This document shows, piece after piece, positions 46,045-56,755 of a DNA stretch of 64,000 nucleotides. The notes beneath the pieces are model-generated. The model was given only the letters and a program-made list of their open reading frames with translations. It was not told where the DNA came from and did not search any database. Numbering within the stretch: the first letter of the stretch is position 1; every line of letters starts with the position of its first letter. Both the position numbers and the translations under genes were made by a program. This DNA is from Stomoxys calcitrans (Eukaryota; Arthropoda; Insecta; Diptera; Muscidae): assembly GCF_963082655.1 (NCBI RefSeq), contig NC_081553.1:193691373-193755372 (forward strand), given 5' to 3'.

Positions 46045-46470
46045 GTCCGCCGTGGCCATATGGACAAAATTCCTTCCAAATTTGGTCAAAAATGCAAATG
46101 CAAATTTTGCCCATGAACATTCCATTAAGGAACAGGGCCAAACTTCTCACATATCAATGAGTGCAGCCCGATTCAAGTTTAAGCTCAATGATAACGGGCC
46201 TCATTTTATAGCCGCATATGGTCAGCAGACAGTTTTCGAGATGCTCTTATCAATCATGTAGGTTGTTAGTCCAAAAATGTCTCCTAACGAAGTCGAATAT
46301 GGCCATTTATTATAAAACAATTGATCCTGGAGAGAAATGTTGCCTCATGGCCACATGGAAAAATATGGCCCTTCCAAATTTGGACAGCAGACAGGTCTCG
46401 AGATGCTCTATCCAGTCATGTGAGATATTAACCCAAAAAGATCTAACGAGGAAATTCGAAAATTAGTTCA
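46045..46470 (+). repeat. Two-copy ~170-bp tandem repeat split by SINE-1
   Basis: Two diverged units share CCTTCCAAATTTGG, CAGCAGACAG, CGAGATGCTC, CAATCATGT/CAGTCATGT and CTAACGA. The first is interrupted by a 5'-truncated SINE-1 (46089-46218). Confidence 0.7.
46089..46218 (-). mobile_element. SINE-1 copy 8, 5' truncated
   Basis: Only the 3' ~130 bp of SINE-1, flanked by TGGTCA at 46083-46088 and 46219-46224. The tRNA head is absent. Comparison of the two host units shows the uninterrupted site. Confidence 0.85.
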
Positions 46471-46539
46471 TAAGCTAATATATACGGGGCTTTTGGTGTT
46501 TTTGTTCTCGGCTAGTTATATTCAAATTTATTTTTATAC

Positions 46540-46612
46540 ATAAATTTAATTTAAATAGAATTTTATTTAAAATTAAATTTAAATAAAATTTTATTTAAAA
46601 TTAAATTTTTAT
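46540..46612. repeat. AT-rich near-palindromic direct repeat
   Basis: A unit of about 28 bp, AATTTTATTTAAAATTAAAT plus TTAAATAA, occurs twice in tandem. Each is nearly self-complementary because only A and T are used. Confidence 0.8.
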
Positions 46613-47130
46613 AATTTTTTACATTCTATGTTAAATGATCTAACAAAAGATCACATGTCAAGTTCCAGTCAAATAGACTCCGAATTGGGTCCTGCTGTTA
46701 CCCAAAAAGGTAAATAATAAGATTGGTTTAAATCCATTCCCCACTGTGGTCTAATTTACGAACCGGGATCCATCCTGCTCTTTATTGACATTCTAATTGT
46801 CAATAAAAATCCACATTTTGGCAAACGCCGCCTTAATACGAAAACGTCTTAGGGCATACTGCCACTTTAACCTAACCTTACTTATGTAAGGTTTACGTTG
46901 GAAGAGAATAACATATTTCATTGCTTGGATGAAAACTTTGCAGCTAATTGGGTATGCGCCTCTATGTTCTTCAAGTGCCTGAATGAAAATAGAACCCAGT
47001 TTTCTGTTCGGAGACCTTAGGTCCATTGTGTTCGCCCTAGAAGAAGGTAGGAGAGAAAAAGAGCATGAAGAAAAGCTGTAAGGTAAGGTGCAAGGCGGCA
47101 GAAAATACAAGAAAAAAATTACGACGTAAC
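46613..47130. other. Unassigned DNA with a SINE-2-like end
   Basis: The phrase TGCCACTTTAACCTAACCTT at 46860-46879 matches the 3' end of SINE-2-type elements. Nothing else is recognised. Confidence 0.35.
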
Positions 47131-47132
47131 AA

Positions 47133-47599
47133 TGACTGATGCAATAAGATGCGCTCGGCAATTCAACCTTCAGTTTATTGACCATCTCGGGAGTGTCAAG
47201 GCAAGGAAGAGACCCATTCGTCATATTCGTGGTGTCTCAGCCGAGGAACAACATTCACAGTTTGCTGTGGACGAAGTTACAAATTGCATCCGCAGCGTCA
47301 AGTTGCCCAGACGGCAACTGTACTGATGCTGAAAAATTTGATGTACCGAGAGTCGGGTACATGACACAGGTCCCCAACTTGTCCCTGATCACTCTCATAG
47401 TTCCCAATGTCTGGAAAATAGGCAGAGTAATCCGGCTATTCAAGCCTGGAAAGGACCACAGTGAAGGACCTCCTCCTTCTCTAGCCAGTTGCCAAGACGT
47501 TTGAGCATGGGCAGAGTAATCCCGCTACTGAAGTTTGGCAAGGACCCGACCAAGGGTTAGTTGTAGTAGCCAATAACCTTGCGGGAACCTCAGATCGAG
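47133..47599 (+). pseudogene. jockey-like LINE fragment 8, first part
   Basis: Plus strand: FNLQFIDHLGSVKARKRPIR (47165-47225), QHSQFAVDEVTNCIRSVKLP, then YMTQVPNLSLITLIVPNVWK with IGRVIRLFKPGKD (47360-47455). The IGRVI...GKD segment is partly repeated at 47510-47550 with a shifted frame, a local duplication. A SINE-1 follows. Confidence 0.8.
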
Positions 47600-47830
47600 G
47601 CCACCGTAGCGCGTTAAGCGTGTCCTCTTATGACGCTGAAAGCTTGAGTTTGAATCCTGGCGAAGACACAGAAAAAATTTTTAGGGGTGGATATTTCCTC
47701 CTAATGCTGGCGACATTTGTGAGGTACCATGTCATGTACTTCTCCCCTTATCCCTTATCATTTATCGTGAACTTGAATCTGGCAGTACACAACACAATGA
47801 CATGTGAGAAATTTGCCACTGTTCATACTG
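47600..47830 (+). mobile_element. SINE-1 copy 9, diverged
   Basis: The head GGCCACCGTAGCGCGTTAAG has a damaged A box; the B box reads GTTTGAATCC. The body is shortened before CTTATCATTTATCGTGAAC and the 3' end reads GCCACTGTTCATACTGC. It splits jockey fragment 8. Confidence 0.8.
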
Positions 47831-47847
47831 CAATTTGCGAGCATCAT

Positions 47848-48187
47848 CATTAATTTCGAAGACTGTGTAGCACAACAACTGCTTTGCCTAGCATCAGTCA
47901 CCAGTCGTTTGTGGAATTTTGGGAATAATAAGAAGTTGAACCCCTATCATGCGAAAAGGGAGTTCCCCAACGCAAGGTGATATCTTCCACAGTTCAACCT
48001 CTACCTATTCTCTATTCCACAACTTCCACACGGTATTGAGATCCTATCATATAATGACGATTGTGCGATTGATGACATCAGCGATAGGTTAAACGTCTAC
48101 CTCATCGATCTTGCCGCCTATTTCGCTGCAATAGATTTGAAGATATCTGTAACCAAATCTTCACCCACATTGCTCATTACATATAAG
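47848..48187 (+). pseudogene. jockey-like LINE fragment 8, second part
   Basis: Resumes the fingers region (TTCGAAGACTGTGTAGCACAACAACTGC reads RRLCSTTTA in part). It then jumps to the QGGV region (VPQRKVISSTVQPLPILYST) and to AADFKISVTKSSPTLLI-like text near 48120-48180. The conserved YADD area reads as decayed text near 48045-48065. The middle of the palm appears deleted. Confidence 0.7.
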
Positions 48188-48332
48188 CGATATCGAGTGA
48201 AGAGTTTCAGTGAGAGGGCGGGCGGCACCGGCTATGACAAGGCGAGTTATAGGCGCCTTAGCGGAGCAGGCTCATCTACAGTTTGACAAGGATCGCTACT
48301 TTCATACACGAATGTGGCTTCGACAACAACAA
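48188..48332 (+). mobile_element. Retroposon B copy 10, inserted in jockey
   Basis: Truncated B with internal deletions, from GCGATATCGAGTGAAGAG to a CTTCGACAACAACAACTG tail. It sits between the LLITY and THEV codons of the jockey reverse transcriptase. Confidence 0.85.
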
Positions 48333-48560
48333 CTGCATACACTCATGAGGTGATAGATAAGCTGAATTTGAAATTCGATGAAGTAACGATTCCGACCATC
48401 AGGTATCCAAAAATACTTTGTGCCACATTTGACAGCTCTAACACATTTACCTTCTCTTGCCAATGTAATCTGCAATAAGGTCAGAAGTAGAAACAAGATC
48501 CTCAAGTCACTTACCGCACTGGGGTGCAGACAAAAAAGCCCTGTTTGTAAGACGATTCAT
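48333..48560 (+). pseudogene. jockey-like LINE fragment 8, third part
   Basis: Plus strand: THEVIDKLNLKFDEVTIPTI, then RYPKILCATFDSSNTFTFSC, followed by stops and frame shifts through the SRNKILKSL-like thumb region. It is continuous with 48187 once retroposon B is removed. Confidence 0.8.
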
Positions 48561-49935
48561 GGTTAAATTATAGCCCAAACTGAAGATCTTTTTACTATTG
48601 CCAAAAAGATAATTGCTAAAAAATCACCCTTTAGTTGTTGTTGCATAATGCATTTCACCAAGTTCCCAAATATTTGCTTTTGTATTTTTTATAAACCGCC
48701 CTCTGTCTGTCTACCATCTTAGCGGATGTTCATTTGATAGATAGTGGCAACATTGGTTTTTTTGTTTTTAAATTGTCTATGGCGGAGTGATAATGAAATG
48801 CTCACCAGCTGAGAATGAATGTCAGTGTAGTGCAGTGCAGTAGCAGTACAACTGATATGTGTCAGTGTGTGTTATTCAAGTCAATCATTCTTTGATATGC
48901 AGCGAGTGATATGGGGTCTTTTTTGGAAGTAAAGTTCATTCAACTGTCACAATAATTTCCAAGTACATGTTTCGAAAATGTTTGCTTTGTCATTTTTATT
49001 AAAATATTTTATTTGTATATGACGTATGTATTAGCTAACCGTAACATTAATTCATCGTGGGGGATAAACCTCCAGTTAAAAAATTTGGTTTTCTCGTACA
49101 CTTTTAAGGTTATTTAGAAGATATTGCAACATTATGCAACAATCAGCAATTGAAGTGTTCGCGTATTCAAAAATTGCACAAACTTTTGCGGAAAGTCTTT
49201 TGTTTTTTAGTAAGAGAGAGTGTGAGAGCGACAAAACCTTTGGAGATTTTTGTAAATGAGTGGCGGCAAATTTCTGTTGGATGTTTTTCCCCCGCAAAAG
49301 TTTCTTACACTTTTGCAAATTTTTATTGGCAAATTGTTACTGGATAAGTACGCAAACACACCGTTGTATAATGCAGCTATCGGTCATGATACAATTAAGA
49401 GAAAAATCTACCCCCGACGAAACTTCCTTCAGTTGCAAATGCCGTAAATTGAAATGTCAAAGTGGCTTTAGAAATAAACTTTTTTTTACAACTTATCTTC
49501 TTCAATTGTGTTTTATATTTGGATTTTCATCATTAGAACACTGTTTTTTTGTTTATGTGTGGAATATCGGATCAAAAGAACATCTTTCTAAGATTTTTGA
49601 AAAAAATCACAGCTGTGTAATCAAGCCTTTAACATTTAGTTTTACAGGATAATCAAAACAAAAATAAAAAAATGGTACTCAGCTGTTCACTTGGCCTCAT
49701 CTTAGAGGTGCATCCTGGCAATCCGTAAACAAAACACAACCGTTTTTATCGGAACGATTAGTCACTAACCGGTGCCCAACTGTCGGTTAAGGTGCAATAA
49801 GCAAGTATTCAGAAAAAAATTCCTTTAACCAGAAAAACATTGATACGATAAGAGGATGAGAAACCCGGTCTAATTTGGTTTCAATAGCTAACCCACTCGG
49901 AGGTCAGCTTTGGCCGAGTTTTTTTTTGTGTGTGA
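48561..49935. other. Unassigned DNA, possible MITE remnants
   Basis: CACAAACTTTTGCGG (49178-49192) and CCGCAAAAGTTTCTT (49291-49305) form an imperfect inverted match, and the flanks share GCGTATTC/GAATACGC-like ends, suggesting a decayed foldback. No coding family is seen. Confidence 0.35.
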
Positions 49936-49940
49936 ACACA

Positions 49941-50195
49941 ATGTTGTTGTTGTAGCCACATTTGCATGTGGCGTTGGCGATTCTCGTCAAGTTTCTATAA
50001 GTGAGCAAGCTCTTCCGGTCACTGAGACTCTCCGCACGATAACGCTGTTTGTCCGCGACTGCCGCTGCAGCTACTCCGTATGGAGCATTCCACTATCCGC
50101 AACATGTAGACGCGCGCGGTAGCTAACAGCTAAGCTTCTAGTGACAGCGATGAACATTGCACAAATCGGACCTCAAAGTTCCAGCCCATATCTGG
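49941..50195 (-). mobile_element. Retroposon B copy 11, partial
   Basis: Minus strand, with a TTGTTGTTGTAGCCACATTTG tail at its left edge and the CTGTCACTAGAAGCTTAGCT 5' region at its right. An internal deletion removes the central part (from GCTCTTCCGGT directly to CACTGAGACTCTCCG). Its 5' end was the target for copy 12. Confidence 0.85.
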
Positions 50196-50565
50196 TTTTT
50201 GTTGTTGTTGTAACCACATTTTCATGTGCAGATGGCGATTCTCGTCAAGCTCTTATAGGCGAGCAAGCACGTTCCGGTCTGTCCGACCGATCGTCGCGGG
50301 AACATGATGGCTATTTAAAGGCACCAATAACTCGTCTTGTCGTGTCGAGCATCATGGGCACTCAGTATTTACGCAGGAGTCGGTGTCACTCGACTCCCCG
50401 CTCGATAACGCTGATTGTCCGCGACTGTCGTTGCAGCTACTCCGTGTGGAGCATTCAACTATCCGCAACCTGTGGACGCTAAGCTTCTAGTGACAACGAT
50501 GAACACTGCAAAAATCGTATCTCAATGTTCCAACTTGTGTGTTGCTCTCAGATATTCCGTGCCGG
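50196..50565 (-). mobile_element. Retroposon B copy 12, full length with TSD
   Basis: 370-bp reference copy, inserted at the 5' end of copy 11 with a perfect 12-bp target duplication GCCCATATCTGG (50184-50195 and 50566-50577). The minus-strand 5' end is CCGGCACGGAATATCTGAG and the 3' end is GGTTACAACAACAACAAAAA. No open frame and no clear A/B box pair are visible. The duplication and tail show it moved by retrotransposition in trans. Confidence 0.92.
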
Positions 50566-50635
50566 GCCCATATCTGGTGCTGTGCATTAGCTGCATACAC
50601 TGCTACACTAGCCGCATACTACTGTCAACTTATCT

Positions 50636-51170
50636 ATAGGTCTGTTCGCGTACTTTTCCAGTAAAAATTTGCAGGAGAGTAAGAGCCATTTACTCTCTTT
50701 AAAAAATTTGCAAGCAAAAGCACCCGAACGACTTCCAGTGCAAATTTGCAGAAAAACAGCTGATTCTGTTTTGGTTTGTTTTTTATTTGCAAGCGGAAAA
50801 CAATTTTTTTTTAAATAAAAAATTTTGGCGATACTTTTGAGGTATTTTCCTTAAATAAACGTCAATGTATTGACCCGAGAGTGAAAAGGCTAGAAGGGGA
50901 GCCATTTGTTTATCCGTGATCTTCGTGCCGCTGGACAGCCATCACAAATTACCGTGCAATCCCATGGCAGCCGGTTGTATGTACCGGATTGACCCGATGA
51001 ATTCCTTCATCGGCAAGGGCTGCCGCCTCAGCGTAGCACACACTGCTACTACTATTCTATTTTCGAACTAACAAAATTTGCTCCCTCTCCCGCGCTATCT
51101 TCTGCTGGCAAATAAAGTACACGAACAACTTCCAATAAAAATTTTTGAAAATTTGCACAAATTTTCTTGT
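50636..51170. mobile_element. Possible foldback MITE, split by retroposon A
   Basis: The left end GGTCTGTTCGCGTACTTTTC and a diverged inverted counterpart near 51112-51140 (AAAGTACACGAACAACTTCC) bound an AT-rich region rich in AAATTTGC phrases. Retroposon A copy 6 lies inside. The ends are too diverged to fix the class. Confidence 0.4.
50957..51052 (+). mobile_element. Retroposon A copy 6
   Basis: Close to consensus: CAATCCCATGGCAGCCGGTT, GTACCGGATTGACCCGATGA, GGCAAGGGCTGCCGCCTCAG and CACTGCTACTACTATT in place of the CAA tail. Confidence 0.88.
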
Positions 51171-53035
51171 TCCCGAGCACAGCTTAAATCAGCTGGGACC
51201 AAAGTCGGTTTGAAACTCCTTATCAAAGATTAATGCACGTAGACGCTAAAAAGTACAAGCTGGTGGGTGGCCCGTGAGAGAAATCAAGTTCATCGTATGG
51301 ACTGAATATCTAGTCTAGGATTTAGTTTTCTAACATTTACTATAGTAATGAAAACTCATTATTTTTTATAACAAAAGGAAATTCTCCCATTTTCAAGCTA
51401 TCTTACTTAAATACTATTTATTACAGGCAACTACGTTTCAGTTACATCCCCAATCAAAAGAATAAAAATACATACAAATTTTGTGCTGCTCTTAAGTTAC
51501 AGTTTTTAAACAAAAAAATTTACAAACAAAAAGGCAAAGCATATTTCCCCCATTTAATATTATGATGAACGACTTTCTGTGCAGAGAACAAAGCTGGCTG
51601 TGGCAGGCGATATATTTCTGAAGCCCTTTGTATGTTACATGCGGCAGAGTGGTAGAATTTGGCCCCCCGCCATTTACGGCATTGCCGTTTTTCCAGCAAA
51701 CTTTCTTTCTTCCTCTTTTTTATCACTATTGTTTTGGGACGCCTCCAAGGCACAACATACTTCTATAACTTCCCTTCCAAGCCCCAATTTCCCTCTTCCA
51801 CCCCCACTACCATTGTGTTATTTATAAATTTTGTTGTTTTTTTCTGTGGACTTTCTATTTTCTTAAAGGAACAAAAACTTCACCAAGGAATTTTTCAGCA
51901 TTAGCCTGCCGCTGCTGCTGTTCCTTAAATTTTTCGTGTCCTTTAAATGTAAACGAACTGTTTTTGGGCGTGTGTGAGAATATGATTACATTTTCACAAC
52001 AGCAACTACAGAAGAAGAGCTTTAATGTTCTTTATCATGATTCCTGAGAAAAATGTTGCCAATGTAAAACATTTTTTTGGGGGGTTGGATGGTTGGTACT
52101 TGATAATCCTGAGTGCGGTGGTTTAGGGAGTTTTTTGTATAAAATAAAATATTCGTTGAAAGGAAGGTGTACCACAAGCTCAGTTGTGTAACTTGAAATT
52201 TTTAAGTGTTCTCCGACTATGCTGATTCTCATTATTTTAGAAAACTTTCACAAGAATTTATCGTGCTATTAAATAAAAGAAATCATAAATTTTTCATTTC
52301 ACTCAACCAACTTTAGTTGTTGGAAAAATTTTTAATTTTGGCAACAGCTGTGATAATCAAATATTTTAAAAATATATACATTAAAAAAATAAGTATATAT
52401 GTATGTATGTAGACTAAAATTCGGCAGAGTCGAGACTAACATGCCCTACTAATTTTGGGCTAAAGGGTGGTATAAAGTTCGCTTTTCACAGTGAAACTCC
52501 ATATAAAATATCTCTGAAAACATTTTCATTTGCCGTACTAAATTCTTTACTAGGTGGAATTTGACATTCATTAAAAGCGTGGACGTAACTTTTTTCTACT
52601 TGGTGCATTTTGTTCATTATCTTTTAAATAAATAACAAATGTTATTTTTAAACATGAGAGTAGTTCAATGTAATTTGTTCAAATCGGCGTCATGTGGCTT
52701 CGAATTACATAATGCAAATCAATAAATACATACATATGTACAGCTCTTCCACATATATCTTTTGTGATAACACTACGCAAACAACACTATTTACCAAAAT
52801 AATGTTGGTGGTAAAACATGTGATGGTAGGGTTGCCTTTATGCCTTTTTATTGCAAAAACGCTTTTTTGAGAACTTCTATAATAAGGGAAACATTGTTTT
52901 GTGAAAACTTTCCACAATGAACGAACTTAATAGCTACCTTCAGAGTGAAGTTTCTCAAGGTGGGATGAGAACTCCTATACTGTGTAACCTCTAGATTCGC
53001 TTTATTTTTTGTTGTTGTTGTAGACACATACTTAC
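51171..53035. other. Unassigned AT-rich DNA
   Basis: No gene or clear repeat family. A fragment at 52415-52465 (AAATTCGGCAGAGTCGAG) vaguely resembles repeat D/E ends. A TATGTATGTATGTAG microsatellite lies at 52398-52412. Confidence 0.35.
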
Positions 53036-53062
53036 ATATGGAGTAGTGACACTTTGCAAACC

Positions 53063-53222
53063 CATTAAAGAACTAGGGACAAACTTTTCACATATCAATA
53101 ATTCTGTCCGATTCAAGTTTAAGGGTATAACCCACGCTGAAAAATTTTGTAATGTTCTTTTTAGGATTCGAACCCAGGTATTAAGATTCATAAGCGGACA
53201 TGGTTACATGCAGCGGTGGCCA
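53063..53222 (-). mobile_element. SINE-1 copy 10, internally deleted
   Basis: The SINE-1 3' end (AAGAACTAGGGACAAAC...TTCAAGTTTAAG) joins directly to the B-box region (AGGATTCGAACCCAGG) and a decayed A box. About half of the body is missing. Confidence 0.8.
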
Positions 53223-53382
53223 CCAACATCGGAAGTATAATGTTTGTTAAACATGGAAGTCGATGACTTTACAATTTCAACCACCAATTATTCTAAAATA
53301 CTTTTTTAGGTTAGAGTGGCAATCTGAAGTCAGGCGCATGTAGTCTAGTTTTATACATTGTGATACCATAGTAGTGACATAC

Positions 53383-53480
53383 GAATCCCATGGCACCCAT
53401 TTGTACGTACCGAATTGACCCGATGGGGTTCTTCATTGGCTATGGCTTCATGGTGTACAACACACTGCTACAACAACAAC
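53383..53480 (+). mobile_element. Retroposon A copy 7, inserted in SINE-2
   Basis: AATCCCATGGCACCCATTTG, GTACCGAATTGACCCGATGG and CACTGCTACAACAACAAC tail, with a small deletion in the GGCTGCCGCC block. Confidence 0.85.
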
Positions 53481-53520
53481 CAAAACCTTTGGCGGGAATA
53501 GAACCCACTACTTCTGCAAT

Positions 53521-53898
53521 GGTTGTTGTTGTAACCACATTTGTATGAGGAGGTGGCGATCCTTGTCAAGCTCCAAATGTGAGCAAGCTCGTTTCGGTCT
53601 ATAGGACCGTCCGCCGCGCGAACGTTTTTGCCATTGGTTATTTAAAGGCGCCAAGAACTCAAGTATCGAGTGGTACCGAGTATCAAGAGCCGGTGCCAGC
53701 CGGCCTCACTGAGACTCTCCACTCGATACCGTCGATTGTCCGCGACTGCAATTGCAGCCACTCCATATATGGAGCATTCTGTCATCCACAACCTGTGGAC
53801 TCGCCCGGTAGCTCCCAGCTGAGCTTCTCGTGATGAACAACAAATATATCGGAACTGAGAGTTCCAACCCGTGTGGCGTTCTTGTCATCCTGAGCCGG
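53521..53898 (-). mobile_element. Retroposon B copy 13, near full length, inserted in SINE-2
   Basis: About 378 bp on the minus strand, with a GGTTGTTGTTGTAACCACAT tail at left and the GAGCCGG 5' end at right. All B blocks are present. The flanking SINE-2 text (CTTCTGCAAT to the left, TGCACTGGTAATTTG to the right) suggests a short TGCA-type target duplication. Confidence 0.85.
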
Positions 53899-54149
53899 AA
53901 TGCACTGGTAATTTGATCTTGCTACTAAGTTATTAGGGCACTTGTCGCTTTCAAAAAGTTAAAAATTCTCCACACATGACCCTGCAAGTTCTTACATAGT
54001 GAGAAGAAGAAACAACGGGGCAGACAAAAACCTCCTCTATCAGGTGACAAAAAACCTACCTTAACCGCCACCGAGAAGTTAGGTTAGAGCTAGAACGTGA
54101 GGTATACCGATACGCAAGAGGGCCCGTGGTCAGGAATCAACAAATTCGC

Positions 54150-54660
54150 AGACAAAAATTGCAAATTGTTTGGTGGTTGGAATTCTTACACTGAGCTGCG
54201 ACTATCATGTCATCAACGAGTTGGATCCGAAGCCATGATCGTACAACCAATTGCATATGATACGATCTCGATGCCGTCTGGAGGGGGTGGAATAGAGGAG
54301 AGTTAGATGTTAAACAGTGCCAGAGATACCACCCCACATTGGGGGACTCTCTGGATCATTTCTCGGGGGTTGGACTTCTTAGCTATAACCACACAGATAA
54401 TGCGTAATCCAAAATGTCAGGACCGGTTAGAGCTACGGTTGGCGATGTCCTTAAAAGCGTGGCATGACTGACCGCATCGATTAAGGTGTACAGTGATGGC
54501 GTGGAAAGCAGTCGTCGTACTATGCAATCTACAGAAGCCATGCTGGTGCTCAGCAACAGAAACTCTGCAACTAGGCTAGGGAGTAAAAATCCCTAAAGTG
54601 TATTGGCTGCTGGCGAAAGAAATAAGATCGGTCTATACGACCAGCAAATTTCAGGGTAAC
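54150..54660 (-). pseudogene. jockey-like LINE fragment 9
   Basis: Minus strand: the SIPPPPDGIEIVSYAIGCTI-like text (54235-54300; the YADD site reads YAIG) is followed upstream by HATLLRTSPTVALTG-like text (54420-54480) and an internally deleted fingers region to 54600. The catalytic aspartates are lost in this copy. Confidence 0.75.
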
Positions 54661-54703
54661 GCCGAATTGCGCCAGGTTCCTCACTCGCCCAATCTAAGGG
54701 AAA

Positions 54704-54789
54704 GAATCCCTTGTAGCCGGTTGAACGTACCGGATCGACCCGATGTAATCCTTCATCGGCAAGGGCTGCCGCCTCGGAGTACAACACAC
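54704..54789 (+). mobile_element. Retroposon A copy 8, tail lost
   Basis: GAATCCCTTGTAGCCGGTTG, GTACCGGATCGACCCGATGT, CTTCATCGGCAAGGGCTGCC and GAGTACAACACACC, without the (CAA)n tail. Confidence 0.85.
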
Positions 54790-55335
54790 CTTAACATTTG
54801 TACCCTTTTCGATCATTTTGAAGAGAGTCTTCTTTTCCATGAATCGGTAGATCGGTAGATCTACAGCTGTGTACATTCTTAAAATTGCCCCGGCGCCAGT
54901 TAATATAAACTCCTACCTATTGACCTATGATTGGAATAGAGTGCTTTCTTTCCCATGGCATTGTTTTTCCAACTCATCGTCTTCGTTTTAATCCAAGGAC
55001 CCTTCTAGATCCAAGAAGTTAGTCATCTCTCCCATTTTCATTTTAAATGACTCAACGCCCACGAATTTCAATTTAAGGTGCCTCACTTTAAATAATTTAT
55101 TTTACTTTGAATATTGGCTTAGGCAGTGTACATTTTTGCAGGTAAAATTGTTTCATGCACATCGTACGAGTACATAAATATAAGAGGAACGGGAAATAGC
55201 TATTATTTTCAGCAAAAGCCTCAAAGATTGACCCCAAATATAATAAAAATGTGCCCACCTCTCGTTCAAAAAAACTTCGGGGACAGTCTACAGATTTTAT
55301 CTGTGGCATGTCATGCCAAAGCCTTTTGCCAATTC

Positions 55336-55374
<39 letters not shown>

Positions 55375-56690
55375 CTCTTTCTACAACGTGCCCCAAACAA
55401 ATCAACTTCGATGAACTTAAGAAAAATAAATTCCAATTTCAGTAAAATGGCACGTACAAACTTTATTTCTCCCCCACACCCCCGTTATCCGTTTGCCAGT
55501 TTTTGGGGATTTTTGTTTTTTCTCTCTCAAAGCCAGCAAAAATGTTTCAGATGTGGTATCAACATCGTTTCGGCTTTGTCTATCAGTTTTTCTTTAATTT
55601 ATCAAAAAAAAGGAACAAAAATAACAAAAAAACAAGACGAAGGAAACCGGGGAAAACTGGGTACACATTAAAGCCATGTCATATAATATGCATTATGTGG
55701 CAGTCGGTCGCTTGAGCGGGAAGGAAGGCAAGGTGGGTGGGCTGAGGCAGGCCTCTCTTTTGCGGGCGCCTCCACATCATCAACTATGGTCCACCAACAC
55801 CCTCTGATGTTGGTGAATGTCCTCTTTTCCGCTCTTTACTATCCGACAGAGCATAAAGCCAACTTTGAGCTATATTGTGTATGCGGCCAAATACAAAACA
55901 CCCTGCCGCTTAACCCGTACCCCAACGACCCCATTTAAATATATGATGGCAACGGCAGCGGTGGCGAACACAGCGCCTAGCAAACAACATAGAGAATATG
56001 GTGAGGCAAGGCAAAAAGCAATGGCAAAATGTTATTAAAAGCCGTACTTTGCTCTGATGAATGCTTTGACACTTGCAGCACAAACACCAGGATACGTCGA
56101 CGTCGTCGTCGCTATCTTACCATAGTTGTTGGCAACTTTAGAAAAAACCGTTACAGCCTCCATCGCAGTTGCAGATGCTCTGTGTGTCATTGTTTGTTTC
56201 GTTTGCCTCGTTACTCTTGGGGGGTTTCTGCTTTTTTTTGTTCAAATAACACAAAATAAAAATGTTCAGCGCAGCACTAAAATAAGAAAAAAGCAGTAAC
56301 GTGCTTATGGCTGTGATGGTTGGCAAGGCCCACATTGCCACCCTCTGACCTGACGTTGGCAGCGAAACCAAACGCTATTAGGACAGAGCTGAACAAAAAA
56401 ATAACAACCATAATAGCGGCAGCGCATTAACGCAAACTCAGTGTTGCCAACTCAATTTTTGTTTGTTTGTGTGCTCTTTTGGACGCATAGAAAAAACCTG
56501 AGGAAAGAGAATTGAAGAATTTAAAGAATAATTTAAAGTGAATTTCAGGAGGTTAGCCCAGAATATTTTTAAGTAGAAAAATTCATATCTATGTGCTTCC
56601 TTCACATAAAATATGTACATAAATATATAAATTAGCATTTATTTTAATATTTTTGGGTATTTCAACTGACTATATTAAACTTAAACTTGT
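54790..56690. other. Unassigned DNA with CT microsatellite
   Basis: A (CT)n tract of about 45 bp lies at 55334-55378, and a CGACGTCGTCGTCGC run at 56098-56112. A 181-codon frame at 55126-55671 runs through the CT tract (LSLSLSL) and is not credible as a gene. No repeat family is recognised. Confidence 0.45.
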
Positions 56691-56707
56691 ATTTTTTCTC
56701 TTTATAG

Positions 56708-56755
56708 GTAAAATTTCTCATTAGAAAAATGTTACTTTTGTTCGCAGCTGGAGAC
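56708..56755 (+). CDS. Candidate 5' exon of a host gene (speculative)
   Basis: A pyrimidine-rich tract ending TTTTTTCTCTTTATAG (acceptor AG at 56706-56707) precedes 48 bp that end in GGAGAC followed by a perfect donor GTAAGT at 56756. The exon holds an ATG at 56729 giving MLLLFAAGD before the donor, hydrophobic like the start of a signal peptide. No downstream exon can be identified in the window. Chance co-occurrence is quite possible. Confidence 0.2.

Larger units (their letters stand above)
53307..53942 (-). mobile_element. SINE-2 copy, split by A and B
   Basis: Three pieces (53307-53382, 53481-53520, 53899-53942) together match the SINE-2 at 62531-62656. In plus-strand order they are AGGTTAGAGTGGCAATCTG with ATTGTGATACCATAGTAGT; GGCGGGAATAGAACCCACTA; and CTGGTAATTTGATCTTGCTA. 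The tRNA-like head is at the right on the minus strand. Retroposon A copy 7 and retroposon B copy 13 interrupt it. Confidence 0.75.

Noticed and set aside
55126..55671. 181-codon frame
   Set aside because: It runs through a CT microsatellite (LSLSLSL) and A-rich low-complexity sequence; composition alone explains it.
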